A stretch of DNA of 32,203 nucleotides from a virus. The stretch spans positions 1 to 32,203 of the IMG/VR virus record IMGVR_UViG_3300000477_000005; one strand, 5' to 3'. This document shows positions 23,601-32,203 of the stretch, piece by piece. How positions within the stretch are numbered: the stretch's first letter is position 1; each line of letters starts with the position of its first letter. The translations under genes were made by a program, and so were the position numbers. The notes beneath the pieces were generated by a model that was not told the origin of the DNA, searched no databases, and was given only the letters and a program-made list of their open reading frames with translations.

Positions 23601-26260
23601 TCGACCTCCAAGAAAAAAGCCAGGAGGCACAAACTGATCTCCTATCTCACCACGGTGTTCAACAATTACATGAAGCTCGTCAAAATAATCGAGAGTTTGA
23701 AGCTCTGCTTCGAGAACGCCATGAGGCTATAAAGGCAATTACTCATGTATCTGAGACTGCAAGGATACGGTTTGAACGATGGGCTGATTCGGTAAGAACT
23801 GAGAACACGAGACAGGCTAATGAAGAACAAAAAGAGCTCCATGAAGATCTCTATAGGACTATTCTTGATACAGAGAGGAATGCTCAACTGGATAGGCTTT
23901 CACTGGGTAGAGAAACAACTGAGAATTTAAGGCGACAATTCGAAATTCGTAGACAGATCCTTAAAGATGAAAATGAGGAAACAATCCAGGGATATGAAGA
24001 GAGAGTCGAAGGATTAAGGCAAGTCCAAAGGGCAGAGAGACAAGCAATAGAAGAAAGAGTTCAAGCTACTACTATCGGTATTCAAAATGAGATAAAAGCA
24101 ATTAATGAAGAAACACGTAGACTAGAAGAAACGCTGGGTGGACAAATAGGTAGTAGGGTAGGCCAGAGGATGGAGTTTATAGGTCCTTTTGAGGAATTTG
24201 CTAATCAGCTGGATGACCTTAACCGTAAGTTGGTTGAGGCCGATGGTCCAGAGCAATTCCAAAGAGTCCTCTTGGATATGAATGATGCTATGACTGAGTT
24301 TGAAAAGACTACGGGGCGAGATAGTCCAGCAGCAGATGCTTTAAGATACGGATTTAGTGCTGAGCTACAGGACCTAGAAGAGCATACCCGGAATTGGATT
24401 TCTAATATGGAAGACTCGGCTAAAGCAGCTGAACTTAATAAAAGAGAAGTAAGGCCTTTACTTAACCAGATAGAGGCTTTAACTGATGTTACTTTCCGAC
24501 AAGCTAGAGAGGTTCAAGAGCACACCTCTGAGATGGACAGGGAGATATCTGCTTATGAAACTAAAATTCAGAGGCTAAGGGAAGCTCAAAGGGAGATGGT
24601 TAGTAATCTGAATGAAGAAGAAAGGCTACAGGTATCTGCTTTAGAGCTCTCTAAGGCCTATGAGGCAGTAGAAAAAGCAGTTGAAAAGGTAACTCGGGCC
24701 GAAGATCAAAGAGCTAGAAGGAGAGATATCAATGACACCCGGGCTATTACTCAAATGGAGTTGAATTATAATCGAACTCTCCTTGAGTCTACTGAGAAAT
24801 TGAATGAGGCTACCCTTGCTCAGATGTCCAATAACAGGACTATTGAAGAGTCAAGACGGGAAAGACAAGAGCAGGTCCGTGCACTAAGGGGTGAAAAAGA
24901 AGCTGTAGCTGAGAATCTTCAGGAGCTTCAACGAGAAAGAGAAATGAGGAAGGGATTATTAGCCGAGCGGGACCTTGAAGAGATGGATAAGCGAATAGAG
25001 CAATTAAAAGATGAAAAAGAGTTCTTAGGTGATATTATACAAGAGACGGTAATCCTGCACGGTCAACAATCTCGGTTAGCCGATCAAGAGGCTCGATTAG
25101 AGCTCTCAAGAGCACATCTTACCCATATAACTGACCAACTTAATGATGCTCAACAGGAGTTTAATGATAAGCTTCAGCACCAGCAGGAGTTGATGTCAAT
25201 AAGAGAGCAAACCCACCAAACTCAATTGCTCCAACAAGAGCTTACAGCTAGAGAGAGGCTGTTGCCTGTAATGGGACATATCCTTAGCGATCGAAGGGAG
25301 GGCATTAATGCTATGCGCACCCAGCTCCGGGAACAAAGAAACGAGATTGAGTTGCTTAATCGTCAACGACAGGCAATTGGTGAAAATGCAAGGCTCTTAA
25401 GGGATTACATTAATAATAATGAGGACCTTAGAGGGCAAGAACGGCTCCAGGCCCAGGAAAGGCTCCAACAATTAGAGCAACAATATCAATGGATGGGTGA
25501 GCTAACAAGGGCTAATGAGGAATATCTTGAAGTCCTTGAAAGACAGACTGACACAGAAAGAAGACAGGAGCTTACCCGGTCGATAGTAGATAATCTCCAG
25601 CCTACTATTGATATGTACCAGAACTTTGCACAACAGATGAGAGAGATTGATGATCAGATCCTTTTGGATCGTCATCGGTTCCGCCTTGAGTATCTCGATC
25701 AGCTTAAACACGGTGAGATTACTCATGCTGAGCACTCTCATATTATGTTGGCTCAACAGCAGTATCTCAATGCTAGAGAACAACATCTCCGACAAGAACG
25801 GATAGCTAATCTTGTAAGAGATGTAGGTAGGGAGATCTCTCTTTATGCTGCTAGAATAGCTGCTCAATCAGGTAACATCCCAGCAGCACTTGGCTTATTG
25901 GCGGGTGGAGCTATCATGGCAACGGCTAATGCAGTTGCTTCAAGGATTGAAAGACAGTCTACAATGGCTTATCAACAGGCTCAAATTGAATTCCAGAGAG
26001 CTCAAAGGCAAATGCAGGACTCTCAAGATGGAATGAGCGGGGATGATAGCCGGTCCCGTAAATTCGGAGGAACTATCCGGGCCGATAACATGGTAGTTAA
26101 TATCTCACCCACTGTGGTTGTTGAAGGTGAGCAAATATTCATTGGCTCGGGAAGTGCAGTTGAGTTCTCCAGAGAAATGGCAGAAATGATGATGGAAAAC
26201 ATACAACAATCTATTGACGACAGAAGAATTGATTTGTCTAATGTACCCAGAGGAGAATAA
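20696..26260 (+). CDS. Tape measure protein
   Basis: At 1854 residues this is the largest gene, located right after the chaperones. Most of the protein is Gln/Glu/Arg/Ala-rich coiled coil (residues about 40-360, 860-1300 and 1320-1700). Residues about 365-610 resemble the conserved tape-measure core (LRRSLGALRNQILVVLFATR, then GLQNADEAAVALRNIL). Hydrophobic segments lie at about 635-665, 805-845 and 1710-1750, as usual for proteins that enter the host membrane during DNA injection. No lysozyme or peptidase motif was seen. By the established ratio of about 0.15 nm per residue the tail would be close to 280 nm long, which indicates a long flexible siphovirus tail. There is no good Shine-Dalgarno; the start follows the preceding stop by 11 bases. 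Confidence 0.9.
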   Translation: MSDAMQRRLDMLLNISVQGLQDVDKATHAIRRHGSKAKAVALGLTEIEGAAENAGRNFDAFREAAARAGTALSKYNDIQDRLKAQQSELAQLTEQRASSMAQAEERSVEAAQNLQNTFEDLKDLYARAEEAAGTTFKPLEEEAGRAKVSMRQLEESLSRIEDSYRKMEAAAGQPRDASGRFAQQPTEGGAQVDPQRIEQERAALMERANIIRETIERVNELTEAQQRYTETQQQITEIERRMGTKMNASSEAVQQLTQRRDALVRKIQREGEVLNQLSGQSLVSVNRETGEASVRTKELDGILRQMDETTKRLNTEMERNTREGQRATQAKEGVTNASRRTTDSLEDQNREWNVMRQRISKNDEALWGLRRSLGALRNQILVVLFATRGLRNAMSSARETIIEVDQGMIGLRRTAISMGEDFRHLEGITREFEKRGLQNADEAAVALRNILQTGLGTEEATNLLWAFTDAASFNARSQRDLTDAVIRASEAFRDQRAQGLQAIGVSQRMTDMVRSHAAATGQQASEIEGLERHMAIYQAVMNESAKFTGNANDLLNTFEGSMISLQGAAKSNSEAFGNTLRPVFEEFNRTLTRGHQSSAEFFNQLNEAHSTDIDRWAARVAKFVEELSAVVGAAGGTILKLIIKYGDWLVIIGQVLLAKSILNKRMAKHAEKMMAMQSAVKNQTVATQEYTTWLGNQNTKLVAVNKVTGEQVEGLQALRVAYQKNRLEAIRSNTALQAGIKSGDLKIATLSKKQASLHTLSGAYAGVTTAITTNTNAVLANKGAKTRLRMLVVSMAAPFRALGAAVTAAGGAMRAAAIAARTLMAAFLKFAAIFLVIQVITRLISRLTGASERANELTMANERLKRSYQELAGTVERASRRFDAVRERADIFGVDIGPLKQVEDQVREHYDRLLELKDKYIQSEDEDQREQLKGRIERLKEALNEERDILEMMSQEKLETFQKYEELLLDLQEKSQEAQTDLLSHHGVQQLHEARQNNREFEALLRERHEAIKAITHVSETARIRFERWADSVRTENTRQANEEQKELHEDLYRTILDTERNAQLDRLSLGRETTENLRRQFEIRRQILKDENEETIQGYEERVEGLRQVQRAERQAIEERVQATTIGIQNEIKAINEETRRLEETLGGQIGSRVGQRMEFIGPFEEFANQLDDLNRKLVEADGPEQFQRVLLDMNDAMTEFEKTTGRDSPAADALRYGFSAELQDLEEHTRNWISNMEDSAKAAELNKREVRPLLNQIEALTDVTFRQAREVQEHTSEMDREISAYETKIQRLREAQREMVSNLNEEERLQVSALELSKAYEAVEKAVEKVTRAEDQRARRRDINDTRAITQMELNYNRTLLESTEKLNEATLAQMSNNRTIEESRRERQEQVRALRGEKEAVAENLQELQREREMRKGLLAERDLEEMDKRIEQLKDEKEFLGDIIQETVILHGQQSRLADQEARLELSRAHLTHITDQLNDAQQEFNDKLQHQQELMSIREQTHQTQLLQQELTARERLLPVMGHILSDRREGINAMRTQLREQRNEIELLNRQRQAIGENARLLRDYINNNEDLRGQERLQAQERLQQLEQQYQWMGELTRANEEYLEVLERQTDTERRQELTRSIVDNLQPTIDMYQNFAQQMREIDDQILLDRHRFRLEYLDQLKHGEITHAEHSHIMLAQQQYLNAREQHLRQERIANLVRDVGREISLYAARIAAQSGNIPAALGLLAGGAIMATANAVASRIERQSTMAYQQAQIEFQRAQRQMQDSQDGMSGDDSRSRKFGGTIRADNMVVNISPTVVVEGEQIFIGSGSAVEFSREMAEMMMENIQQSIDDRRIDLSNVPRGE

Positions 26261-26262
26261 CT

Positions 26263-28482
26263 ATGGCACAAGTCCCAAAGAGACAACCTCTATCAGGTAT
26301 TGATTCTATTGGTAAATCGGACGTTGGAACTCAACATACCGAGAAGCCCACTGGTTCTCCATGGGAAATGGGGATAGCGGTTCCTTTAAGAAATCGAAAA
26401 TTTGAAAGAGGAACTCTATTAGAATATCGGCTATCTTCGGATTCTTATGGTAAAAGTAGGGTATTACCTCGAGATACACAATTTGGTATTGAAGCTGTTA
26501 ATCGGGGTCCTCAAAACACCCCCAGTAATTTTATACAGCATGGAGATAAAGCTATGCTGGGATTATCCACCTCACCTGATTGGCCTAATCACTCAGAGTT
26601 TATACGTATTGGAGCTGTGGGGGAAGTCCTCAAAAGTTTAACTGCTTGGAAGAACGGAGAAATATATCCTCTTGACAGGGCTAATAAGTTTGGTTATCAG
26701 TCGGGGGACAGAGTAACGGTCTATGGAACGGGTTGCGGAGATAATTGGATGCCCCTTGACCAACGGATACAGACCTTGGGTCTCCAGAGAGGGATAAGCT
26801 CTCTTAATAGAAGAGGAAGATATAAGCCACAGCAGGGTCAAATTGAGGTTTATGAGGATGCTATGGCTGATGATCATCTAGCTTTTGAAATTCAGCTCCC
26901 CTCTCATTCTAATTATAATAGCTCCCTCGATAGCGGTAATCATTCTCGTTCTTGGGGGAATATGGCATTATTGCCTTTTAGAACTCAAGACTATTTATCT
27001 GTAGATAACTATGATTGGTTTTATGAGGACGGCCCGAATAGTGGTATCTTCCGATTTATGTTATCAAAGAATACAGACGGATATGCTAAGGCTCTTTACA
27101 CCGCAGATAGTCCGGGGGGTTTAGCTGAGTACAACATCCGTATCAGTGGTGCAAACAACAGCTACCTTAAGAAAGATGGATCGGATTCTATAGCCCAGGT
27201 AGGAGATTCTATTACATCAGATCGGTTTACTTCCCTTATCCGATTTGATTTGCCTTCTGGTAGAGGATTGGCTAGTGGTAGTAATATCCCGAATGTACGG
27301 ATCTCAGATGGCTCTACTGAGATAACAATTGATTTCGGTGGAGACACTATTAGTGATTATGAAAATGATCCTTTATCTTTTGCTCAAGTAATTATTGATG
27401 CCATTAACGCAGAGCCCAACTTTGCTGTTTATGCTGAGTTGCCTCCCGGAGTATTTCCTGTTGGTTTTCCTTTTTACATTCGAGCTATTAATAATGAGGT
27501 CAGTTTTGTTTCAGACATCAACTTTGATAATGAGGTTAAAACACCGCTGATATTAGGCTTTAACCACCCTGGAGGTCACACCACAGACTATGCTCAAGCT
27601 TTATTGTCAATAGCGAATAATGAGAGTAAAAAGGATGGATCTTTTTATGAGAATATTGGGGTTCTTTCTCAAGTCATAAAGCCCGTTTCTCCTCGCTATT
27701 CTGGTATTATATCTCAAACGGAGTACCGCATGGGAGTAACTTGGAAAGGCTATATTACTCCTGATATAGACCCCAGTAACTTCCAGGGCTCTGAGTTCTT
27801 TGTTGGTTTTCGTTGGAGTCCCCTTGTAGGTCAGGGGAGCCAAGACCATTATCAAAATAGTATGATGTCAACTAAAGCCCTCCTTGATGAGTCTCACCCA
27901 ACACAAGACCAATGGAGGACGGATTTAGTAAGTTCAAAGGTCAATGAGGTTGAATTAGATAGCCTTGGCGACGATGAGTCTAATAGAATTGATATTGTAC
28001 TTAAATCAAGAGGCCAAGATTCATACATCGACAATTCCAGCGGCCAGGGGATTGAATTAATGGCTTTCATTGACCAAATATGGCTTGAACATCAAGGCGA
28101 TGTCCCGGGAGGAGAGAACGGTTGTGTTATTATTGATCACTTCCCCAATCAAGATACCTTAGCGGTTAATAGAAGACCCATTCAAGAAGAAGAGACCTTA
28201 ACTATGGCTAATGGTCAGCAATTTAATGTCTCTAGTGTTTTAACAGGGGATAAGAGGAGGTATGAGATTGATGCTGATTTTGTAAATATCCCTTTGAACG
28301 TATACGATAAGTTCCGGGCTTTATTAAGATGGCAAGACCGGGGTTATCATTTGACACTTCACCCCTATTTGCCGGGAGTTCCCCATTGTTTAATCGGTAG
28401 AGTTGAAATCACAAATGAGCAAAAGAACCACTGGGATTTGAATCGATATACTTTTCATTTTAAATTTACTGAACAAGACTAA
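26263..28482 (+). CDS. Tail-tip structural protein, Dit-like C-terminus possible
   Basis: The 739-aa protein is encoded two bases after the tape measure stop, with AGAGGAG as ribosome binding site; this is the place of the distal tail protein. It is beta-rich and acidic. The C-terminal 110 residues (RRYEIDADFVNIPLNVYD, then LRWQDRGYHLTLHPYLPG, then RVEITNEQKNHWDLNRYTF) read like the Dit/tail-tip core, which repeats the tube fold. The N-terminal and middle parts (for example about 345-400, with a sheet and an FAQVIIDAINAEP helix) seem to be added modules. It is much longer than a classical Dit, so an evolved Dit with adsorption domains or an unrelated tip protein are both possible. No enzymatic motif is recognised. 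Confidence 0.55.
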   Translation: MAQVPKRQPLSGIDSIGKSDVGTQHTEKPTGSPWEMGIAVPLRNRKFERGTLLEYRLSSDSYGKSRVLPRDTQFGIEAVNRGPQNTPSNFIQHGDKAMLGLSTSPDWPNHSEFIRIGAVGEVLKSLTAWKNGEIYPLDRANKFGYQSGDRVTVYGTGCGDNWMPLDQRIQTLGLQRGISSLNRRGRYKPQQGQIEVYEDAMADDHLAFEIQLPSHSNYNSSLDSGNHSRSWGNMALLPFRTQDYLSVDNYDWFYEDGPNSGIFRFMLSKNTDGYAKALYTADSPGGLAEYNIRISGANNSYLKKDGSDSIAQVGDSITSDRFTSLIRFDLPSGRGLASGSNIPNVRISDGSTEITIDFGGDTISDYENDPLSFAQVIIDAINAEPNFAVYAELPPGVFPVGFPFYIRAINNEVSFVSDINFDNEVKTPLILGFNHPGGHTTDYAQALLSIANNESKKDGSFYENIGVLSQVIKPVSPRYSGIISQTEYRMGVTWKGYITPDIDPSNFQGSEFFVGFRWSPLVGQGSQDHYQNSMMSTKALLDESHPTQDQWRTDLVSSKVNEVELDSLGDDESNRIDIVLKSRGQDSYIDNSSGQGIELMAFIDQIWLEHQGDVPGGENGCVIIDHFPNQDTLAVNRRPIQEEETLTMANGQQFNVSSVLTGDKRRYEIDADFVNIPLNVYDKFRALLRWQDRGYHLTLHPYLPGVPHCLIGRVEITNEQKNHWDLNRYTFHFKFTEQD

Positions 28483-28534
28483 TGGCGGCATATAAGACTC
28501 TGGGCCTTATATAAGACTTTCAAAATAAGATAAG

Positions 28535-29755
28535 ATGAAAATCGATGATATACAGTCAATAACCCCTAAGCTTTTTATTCAGGATGATGGGACTGATTAT
28601 GATACGGGGGAAGAATCCAACGGGCTTTGGCCGGGTTTTGGTGACATCGGCCATTGGAAGTTGAATGAGCAATCTGGTTCTTTAGCTTTTAATAACAGAG
28701 ACAGACGCCGTAGGAACATCAATCTCTCTAACGTTCGTTGGAATACTGATACTCAGGGGAACTTTATATCTTATCGATTGCCTCAGGGTGAGCCTCTAGT
28801 TAGCCCCTCCCCCAATTTGATAATGATGGTAGGATCGGGGGGAGGCTTTAGTTCGTTTTCAAACTTTGATAACTTTCTTAAATCCGATGGGCTCCCCCCT
28901 CATCCCCTGAATTATCAATTCGATATTTGGGTGAAGATTGAGCGCCCTTTGCAAGACGGAGAGTCTGAGACCCTGCTCTATCTCCATGATACAAGTGCTG
29001 AGACCTCTTTTCATCGAGTACTTAAATTTGCTATGGAAAGAGATAATGGCCAACTTTCTCTCAACCTCTATTGTGTGCATGAGAACAGAGAGGAGTGGAG
29101 TAAGGTTTACTCCGAAGAGGCCGGAGACTTTATAGATAGCCTCATGGATAAGGGGATTTCGGGTTTAATTCAATTAGCCTTTGTTTACCGGATTGGCTCC
29201 CTTAATAAACTCCAATTCAGAACATCAGAGGATGAGGTTTTCAGGGCTCGGTCTAGTGATTACCCTCGGAGGCTATTAGTATGGGACCCCGATGCTTCTC
29301 AAGACATGGATTTCTCTGATCGCGCTCTTTCTTTTTATGTGAATGGTCGTTCTTTTGAGGTTGACCTTGAAACTACAAATGATTGGTATAAAGGCGGCAT
29401 TACTCTAGATGTAAATCCGCTCATAGGATGCCAAATATCATCTGATGCACCTCAATTCTCCGGCAGAAGAAATAGTCCCAATCAAGAGGTGGCATTTAAC
29501 CAGCATTTCACTGGAAAGATATATGCTATTCAATGGAATAATGCTTTTGAGAACCCGAGTCCTGAGAGGATGGCTACTCTCTTTAATTTGAAGTTTGATG
29601 TGCCCCGAGGTCCCTCTTGGGTAGATTTTTCTGACTTCGAAGAGACAAAGGGTAAGAACCTTTTGAAGAACATGGGTAGAATTAGTCAAGCAATAGAAAA
29701 TAAGCAAGGTAATTTTTACGTGACTCTCAATAGAGTTACAATGAGGAATACATAA
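28535..29755 (+). CDS. Concanavalin A/LamG-like tail protein
   Basis: The 406-aa protein has the look of a laminin G/concanavalin A-like jelly roll. Seen are an opening 'GHWKLNEQSGSLAFNNRDRR' strand pair, YQFDIWVKIERPL, ETLLYLHD, GQLSLNLYCVHEN, and GLIQLAFVYRIGSLNKLQF with RALSFYVNGRSFEVD. These follow the order seen in sugar-binding lectin domains of phage tails. The C-terminal 60 residues (SFDDF-like, then ENPSPERMATLFNL) probably attach it to the tail. A role in reversible binding to host surface glycans is inferred. It lies 52 bases after the previous gene and ends in a TAATG overlap with the next. Confidence 0.65.
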   Translation: MKIDDIQSITPKLFIQDDGTDYDTGEESNGLWPGFGDIGHWKLNEQSGSLAFNNRDRRRRNINLSNVRWNTDTQGNFISYRLPQGEPLVSPSPNLIMMVGSGGGFSSFSNFDNFLKSDGLPPHPLNYQFDIWVKIERPLQDGESETLLYLHDTSAETSFHRVLKFAMERDNGQLSLNLYCVHENREEWSKVYSEEAGDFIDSLMDKGISGLIQLAFVYRIGSLNKLQFRTSEDEVFRARSSDYPRRLLVWDPDASQDMDFSDRALSFYVNGRSFEVDLETTNDWYKGGITLDVNPLIGCQISSDAPQFSGRRNSPNQEVAFNQHFTGKIYAIQWNNAFENPSPERMATLFNLKFDVPRGPSWVDFSDFEETKGKNLLKNMGRISQAIENKQGNFYVTLNRVTMRNT

Positions 29756-32203
29756 TGTCTACACCCAAAGATAATCCTGTACAATCCCGGTTCTGGGATC
29801 AATTCAATACCGAAGATTTATATACGGCTGATGGTTTTAAAGCTCGTTTCGGTCCCACAAAAGGTGGGGGTTCGAATACCTGGCCTAATCGTAGAGTTAA
29901 AGCTTCGGCTCAGATAGCAGATAAACAAGGTAAATCTTCTATCCACGACATCGGGGTGTTTTATATTTCTCGAGTAAAAACGGCTTTAAACTCTGATACT
30001 GCTGACTTAGAATTGCATGCCTTAACTAAGCCTCTTCAAAAAGTGAATGCAGAAAAGGTTAAGAACGGGACTCAATGGTGGGAAAATGTCCCTCTCTCTT
30101 TTCTAATCAGTCGACTACTAGAGACTGTCTATAAGGAAGAAGGGGGTCAGTTGTCAGAGAAAATGTCAGTTAGTCGTCAAGATTTAGCCGATGCCATTAA
30201 CTTGGAGGACCACCAACTATGGAACTTGGGAGTACCGCCTAATTGGGATGGTCAATCATTTCAACCCTCTCCCAATGCTAACCCCGTAACTGCAATGGTA
30301 GATATCCCCGGTAGTGATGACATCGTTGTCGGATTGGGCGGCTATGATGGTTATAAAGCTGAGTTATGGAGATATAATGGGACCGAAGACCTTTGGACTA
30401 AAATTGCTTCAAATGAAGAGTTTGATGGCCCTATCCAATCTCTGGTTTATAATACCGAGGACGATTTGGTCTATGGTATTTGTTGGAAAGACCTTACTCA
30501 AGACCAGAGAACTGCACAGATAAGCGGACATAAATGGTTAGCCCCTGATGCTAAGCTTTTTTGGAAAGGGCCATCAGACACCGGGGGGTACCTTGATGAC
30601 TCTAATAATTCTATTGAGGTGGAGGACTTTTTCCCCGGATTGTGGGATGTAAGAGAGATGTTTCCTTTGGAATATGGTAAAGGAGATTTACCTCAGAACA
30701 GCGATAGTCCTGGAGAGCTCTCTTTTATTAAAGATGGATTTAAAGCCTCGGTTGGTAATTACGAAGCTATAGAGCAGATAAGTAGTCCCCTGCCTGGCGG
30801 AGATAATATGGACCGAAGGTTCTTCCCTCTTATTGATGAGCAGGACTATAGATACGACGATGACCCTCTGGGTAGAGATAGGTTCTCCTTTACTCAAAAA
30901 GGAGAGACTGACTGGACTTCAATAGAAGTCGATCAAACCTTAGAGGATACAAATGACGGGGATTTAAGATTTGCGGGAGGTCAGCTTTCTGGTTTTGATA
31001 ATCAGGGAGATAAGGTATCATTTACAATCTCTAATACTCATTTTGAAGCTCTTATAAAAAACGTTAAACCGGATTATAATTACCGGGTACGTCTTGATGC
31101 TGACCTTAGTAGCGATCAAGCAGGTATCCCTGCTAGAGTCTCTATTATAGCTCAATACTTTAATGCTAGTTTTACTACCTTAGAAGATGCCCATTTCTTA
31201 GTAAGAGATGAGCCTTGGGAAAACGGCTTTAAGGAGCTTTATATTGCTTGTCCTTTTGATGTAGTTAAAAGAGACCGGATGAGGTTAGTAATCCGGGTCT
31301 ATAATGAGAATCATTCATCTGGGGGTAATTTAACAGTTGAGTTTAATACGCTATCAGTAGTGCCCTGTTTAAATTGGTCGCTCAAAGAACCTGTGGCTTA
31401 TCAAGCGGGAGAGAATATTCCTGTAACTCAATTCTCTAAGGTGGTTGCGGGGATTTATAATGAGCGTCCTACTAATAATGGCTCAGAAGGACCGGGCTAT
31501 GACTTATATAATGGGTTAGGAGAGGATTTTGAACCTATAGAGGGTGATTTACAAGCTCTTGCTTTTGTTCCTGGAGAACCGGATATAGCATTTGCCACTG
31601 ATGCCAAGGGTTCAATTTATCGGACGGGTGATCAGGGTCTAACTTGGAGAAGAGCGGGATCATTAGCTCAACTTCGTTCTATTAATGATATCTATATGCA
31701 TAATCCCAACGAGGGATGGTTGGTTGGAGATAACGGTATTGTAGCTAATACAGAGAATGCGTCTTCAACAACTGAGCAGGGGCCCGTTTGGTTAGGAGTA
31801 GAAACGGAGATGGGAAGGAATATTAGAATCCTTGATTTTTATAACTCTGATGTAGGTTGGTTCTCGGGTAATTCAAGTGATATTTACCTAACTACAGACG
31901 GGGGAGTAAATTGGCAAGCTATAGATAAAGGCACAAGCTCTGATTTCTCTGATTTTGAGATAATAAATGAGAATACTCTTATTGCTTGTAGAAGTAGACG
32001 GCGTAGTGCTAGCATGAAAGTGCATAAAACAACGAACCAAGGGGCAGATTGGTCAACTTATGACATTGACGCTAAAATGATACAAGGGGCCTATACTATT
32101 TCCCATAATGCCAGGATTGCATTCCTTGATAGTAGTATAGGTTTTATAGTTGCAAGAGTTAGCCTAATCTCTGGTTCACCGGCTACTAATTTTCAAATTT
32201 TTA
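29755..32203 (+). CDS. Large tail-tip/adsorption protein with Asp-box repeats, 3' end missing
   Basis: Reading from the ATG at 29755, which overlaps the previous stop by one base, the frame stays open for 816 codons to the end of the window. The N-terminal about 120 residues are mixed alpha/beta with WENVPLSFLISRLLETVY, reminiscent of tail hub modules. Residues about 175-255 look like beta-propeller strands (DDIVVGLGGYDGYKAELWRY). Residues about 400-530 form a jelly-roll-like part. From about 600 there are Asp-box/BNR units of the S/T-x-D-x-G-x-x-W type: TGDQGLTW (31624-31647), TTDGGVNW (31891-31914) and TTNQGADW (32029-32052). Between them are Ycf48-like phrases, NEGWLVGDNG and DVGWFSGN. Such propellers bind glycans or, in sialidases, act on them; catalysis cannot be judged on the part visible. 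Confidence 0.75.
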   Translation, partial: MSTPKDNPVQSRFWDQFNTEDLYTADGFKARFGPTKGGGSNTWPNRRVKASAQIADKQGKSSIHDIGVFYISRVKTALNSDTADLELHALTKPLQKVNAEKVKNGTQWWENVPLSFLISRLLETVYKEEGGQLSEKMSVSRQDLADAINLEDHQLWNLGVPPNWDGQSFQPSPNANPVTAMVDIPGSDDIVVGLGGYDGYKAELWRYNGTEDLWTKIASNEEFDGPIQSLVYNTEDDLVYGICWKDLTQDQRTAQISGHKWLAPDAKLFWKGPSDTGGYLDDSNNSIEVEDFFPGLWDVREMFPLEYGKGDLPQNSDSPGELSFIKDGFKASVGNYEAIEQISSPLPGGDNMDRRFFPLIDEQDYRYDDDPLGRDRFSFTQKGETDWTSIEVDQTLEDTNDGDLRFAGGQLSGFDNQGDKVSFTISNTHFEALIKNVKPDYNYRVRLDADLSSDQAGIPARVSIIAQYFNASFTTLEDAHFLVRDEPWENGFKELYIACPFDVVKRDRMRLVIRVYNENHSSGGNLTVEFNTLSVVPCLNWSLKEPVAYQAGENIPVTQFSKVVAGIYNERPTNNGSEGPGYDLYNGLGEDFEPIEGDLQALAFVPGEPDIAFATDAKGSIYRTGDQGLTWRRAGSLAQLRSINDIYMHNPNEGWLVGDNGIVANTENASSTTEQGPVWLGVETEMGRNIRILDFYNSDVGWFSGNSSDIYLTTDGGVNWQAIDKGTSSDFSDFEIINENTLIACRSRRRSASMKVHKTTNQGADWSTYDIDAKMIQGAYTISHNARIAFLDSSIGFIVARVSLISGSPATNFQIF

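Noticed and set aside
20696-26260. Possible lysozyme or peptidase domain within the tape measure protein
   Set aside because: No catalytic motif could be seen; the protein is coiled coil with three hydrophobic segments.
28482-28514. Ten-codon reading frame starting in a TAATG overlap (MAAYKTLGLI)
   Set aside because: Too short to support as a gene. The gap also holds TATAAGACT twice, which may be chance; it might be a gene remnant, but nothing proves it.

Overview
The window is the late (virion) region of a tailed double-stranded DNA phage or prophage (Caudoviricetes), most likely a long-tailed siphovirus. Every supported gene is on the + strand, packed with 1-4 base overlaps (ATGA, TAATG) or short gaps. 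No host gene, integrase, tRNA, rRNA or CRISPR array is seen. Base composition is moderately AT-rich. Many genes have AGGAG-type ribosome binding sites, so the host uses Shine-Dalgarno initiation. The lysin is a peptidoglycan amidase, so the host is a walled bacterium; the sequence alone does not fix the host further.

Layout. 1-2925: 3' part of a collagen-like tail fibre or tail-tip gene, open at the left edge. 3078-3918: two small unknown proteins, one a membrane-anchored coiled coil. 3935-9092: DNA packaging, with a zinc-motif small terminase and a large terminase split into two genes. The ATPase gene (4687-7011) carries a 433-residue LAGLIDADG intein inside its Walker A motif. The nuclease gene (8061-9092) follows only after a DnaQ-like exonuclease and an N-acetylmuramoyl-L-alanine amidase. 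9113-14912: portal, small acidic protein, HNH protein, small unknown protein, protease-scaffold fusion with a nested scaffold start, decoration protein, major capsid protein and a strong intrinsic terminator. 14938-17640: head-tail joining region, including a protein made of two copies of a tail-terminator-like domain, a predicted sigma70-type promoter, and a two-helix membrane protein. 17704-20684: major tail protein, tail assembly chaperone pair linked by a canonical A AAA AAC -1 frameshift signal, and a Mu gpG-like morphogenesis protein. 20696-26260: 1854-residue tape measure protein. 26263-32203: tail-tip and adsorption proteins, ending in a long gene with Asp-box (BNR/Ycf48-like) repeats that is open at the right edge.

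How it fits together. The prohead is built from portal, nested protease/scaffold, decoration and capsid proteins. The terminase halves fill it, the 14938-16998 proteins close it and join it to the tail, and the tail is built on the tape measure with the G/GT chaperones. The most unusual part is the packaging locus. The motor ATPase can only form an intact P-loop after protein splicing, the nuclease is a separate polypeptide, and a lysis gene and an exonuclease with an altered active site sit between the two in one overlapping operon.
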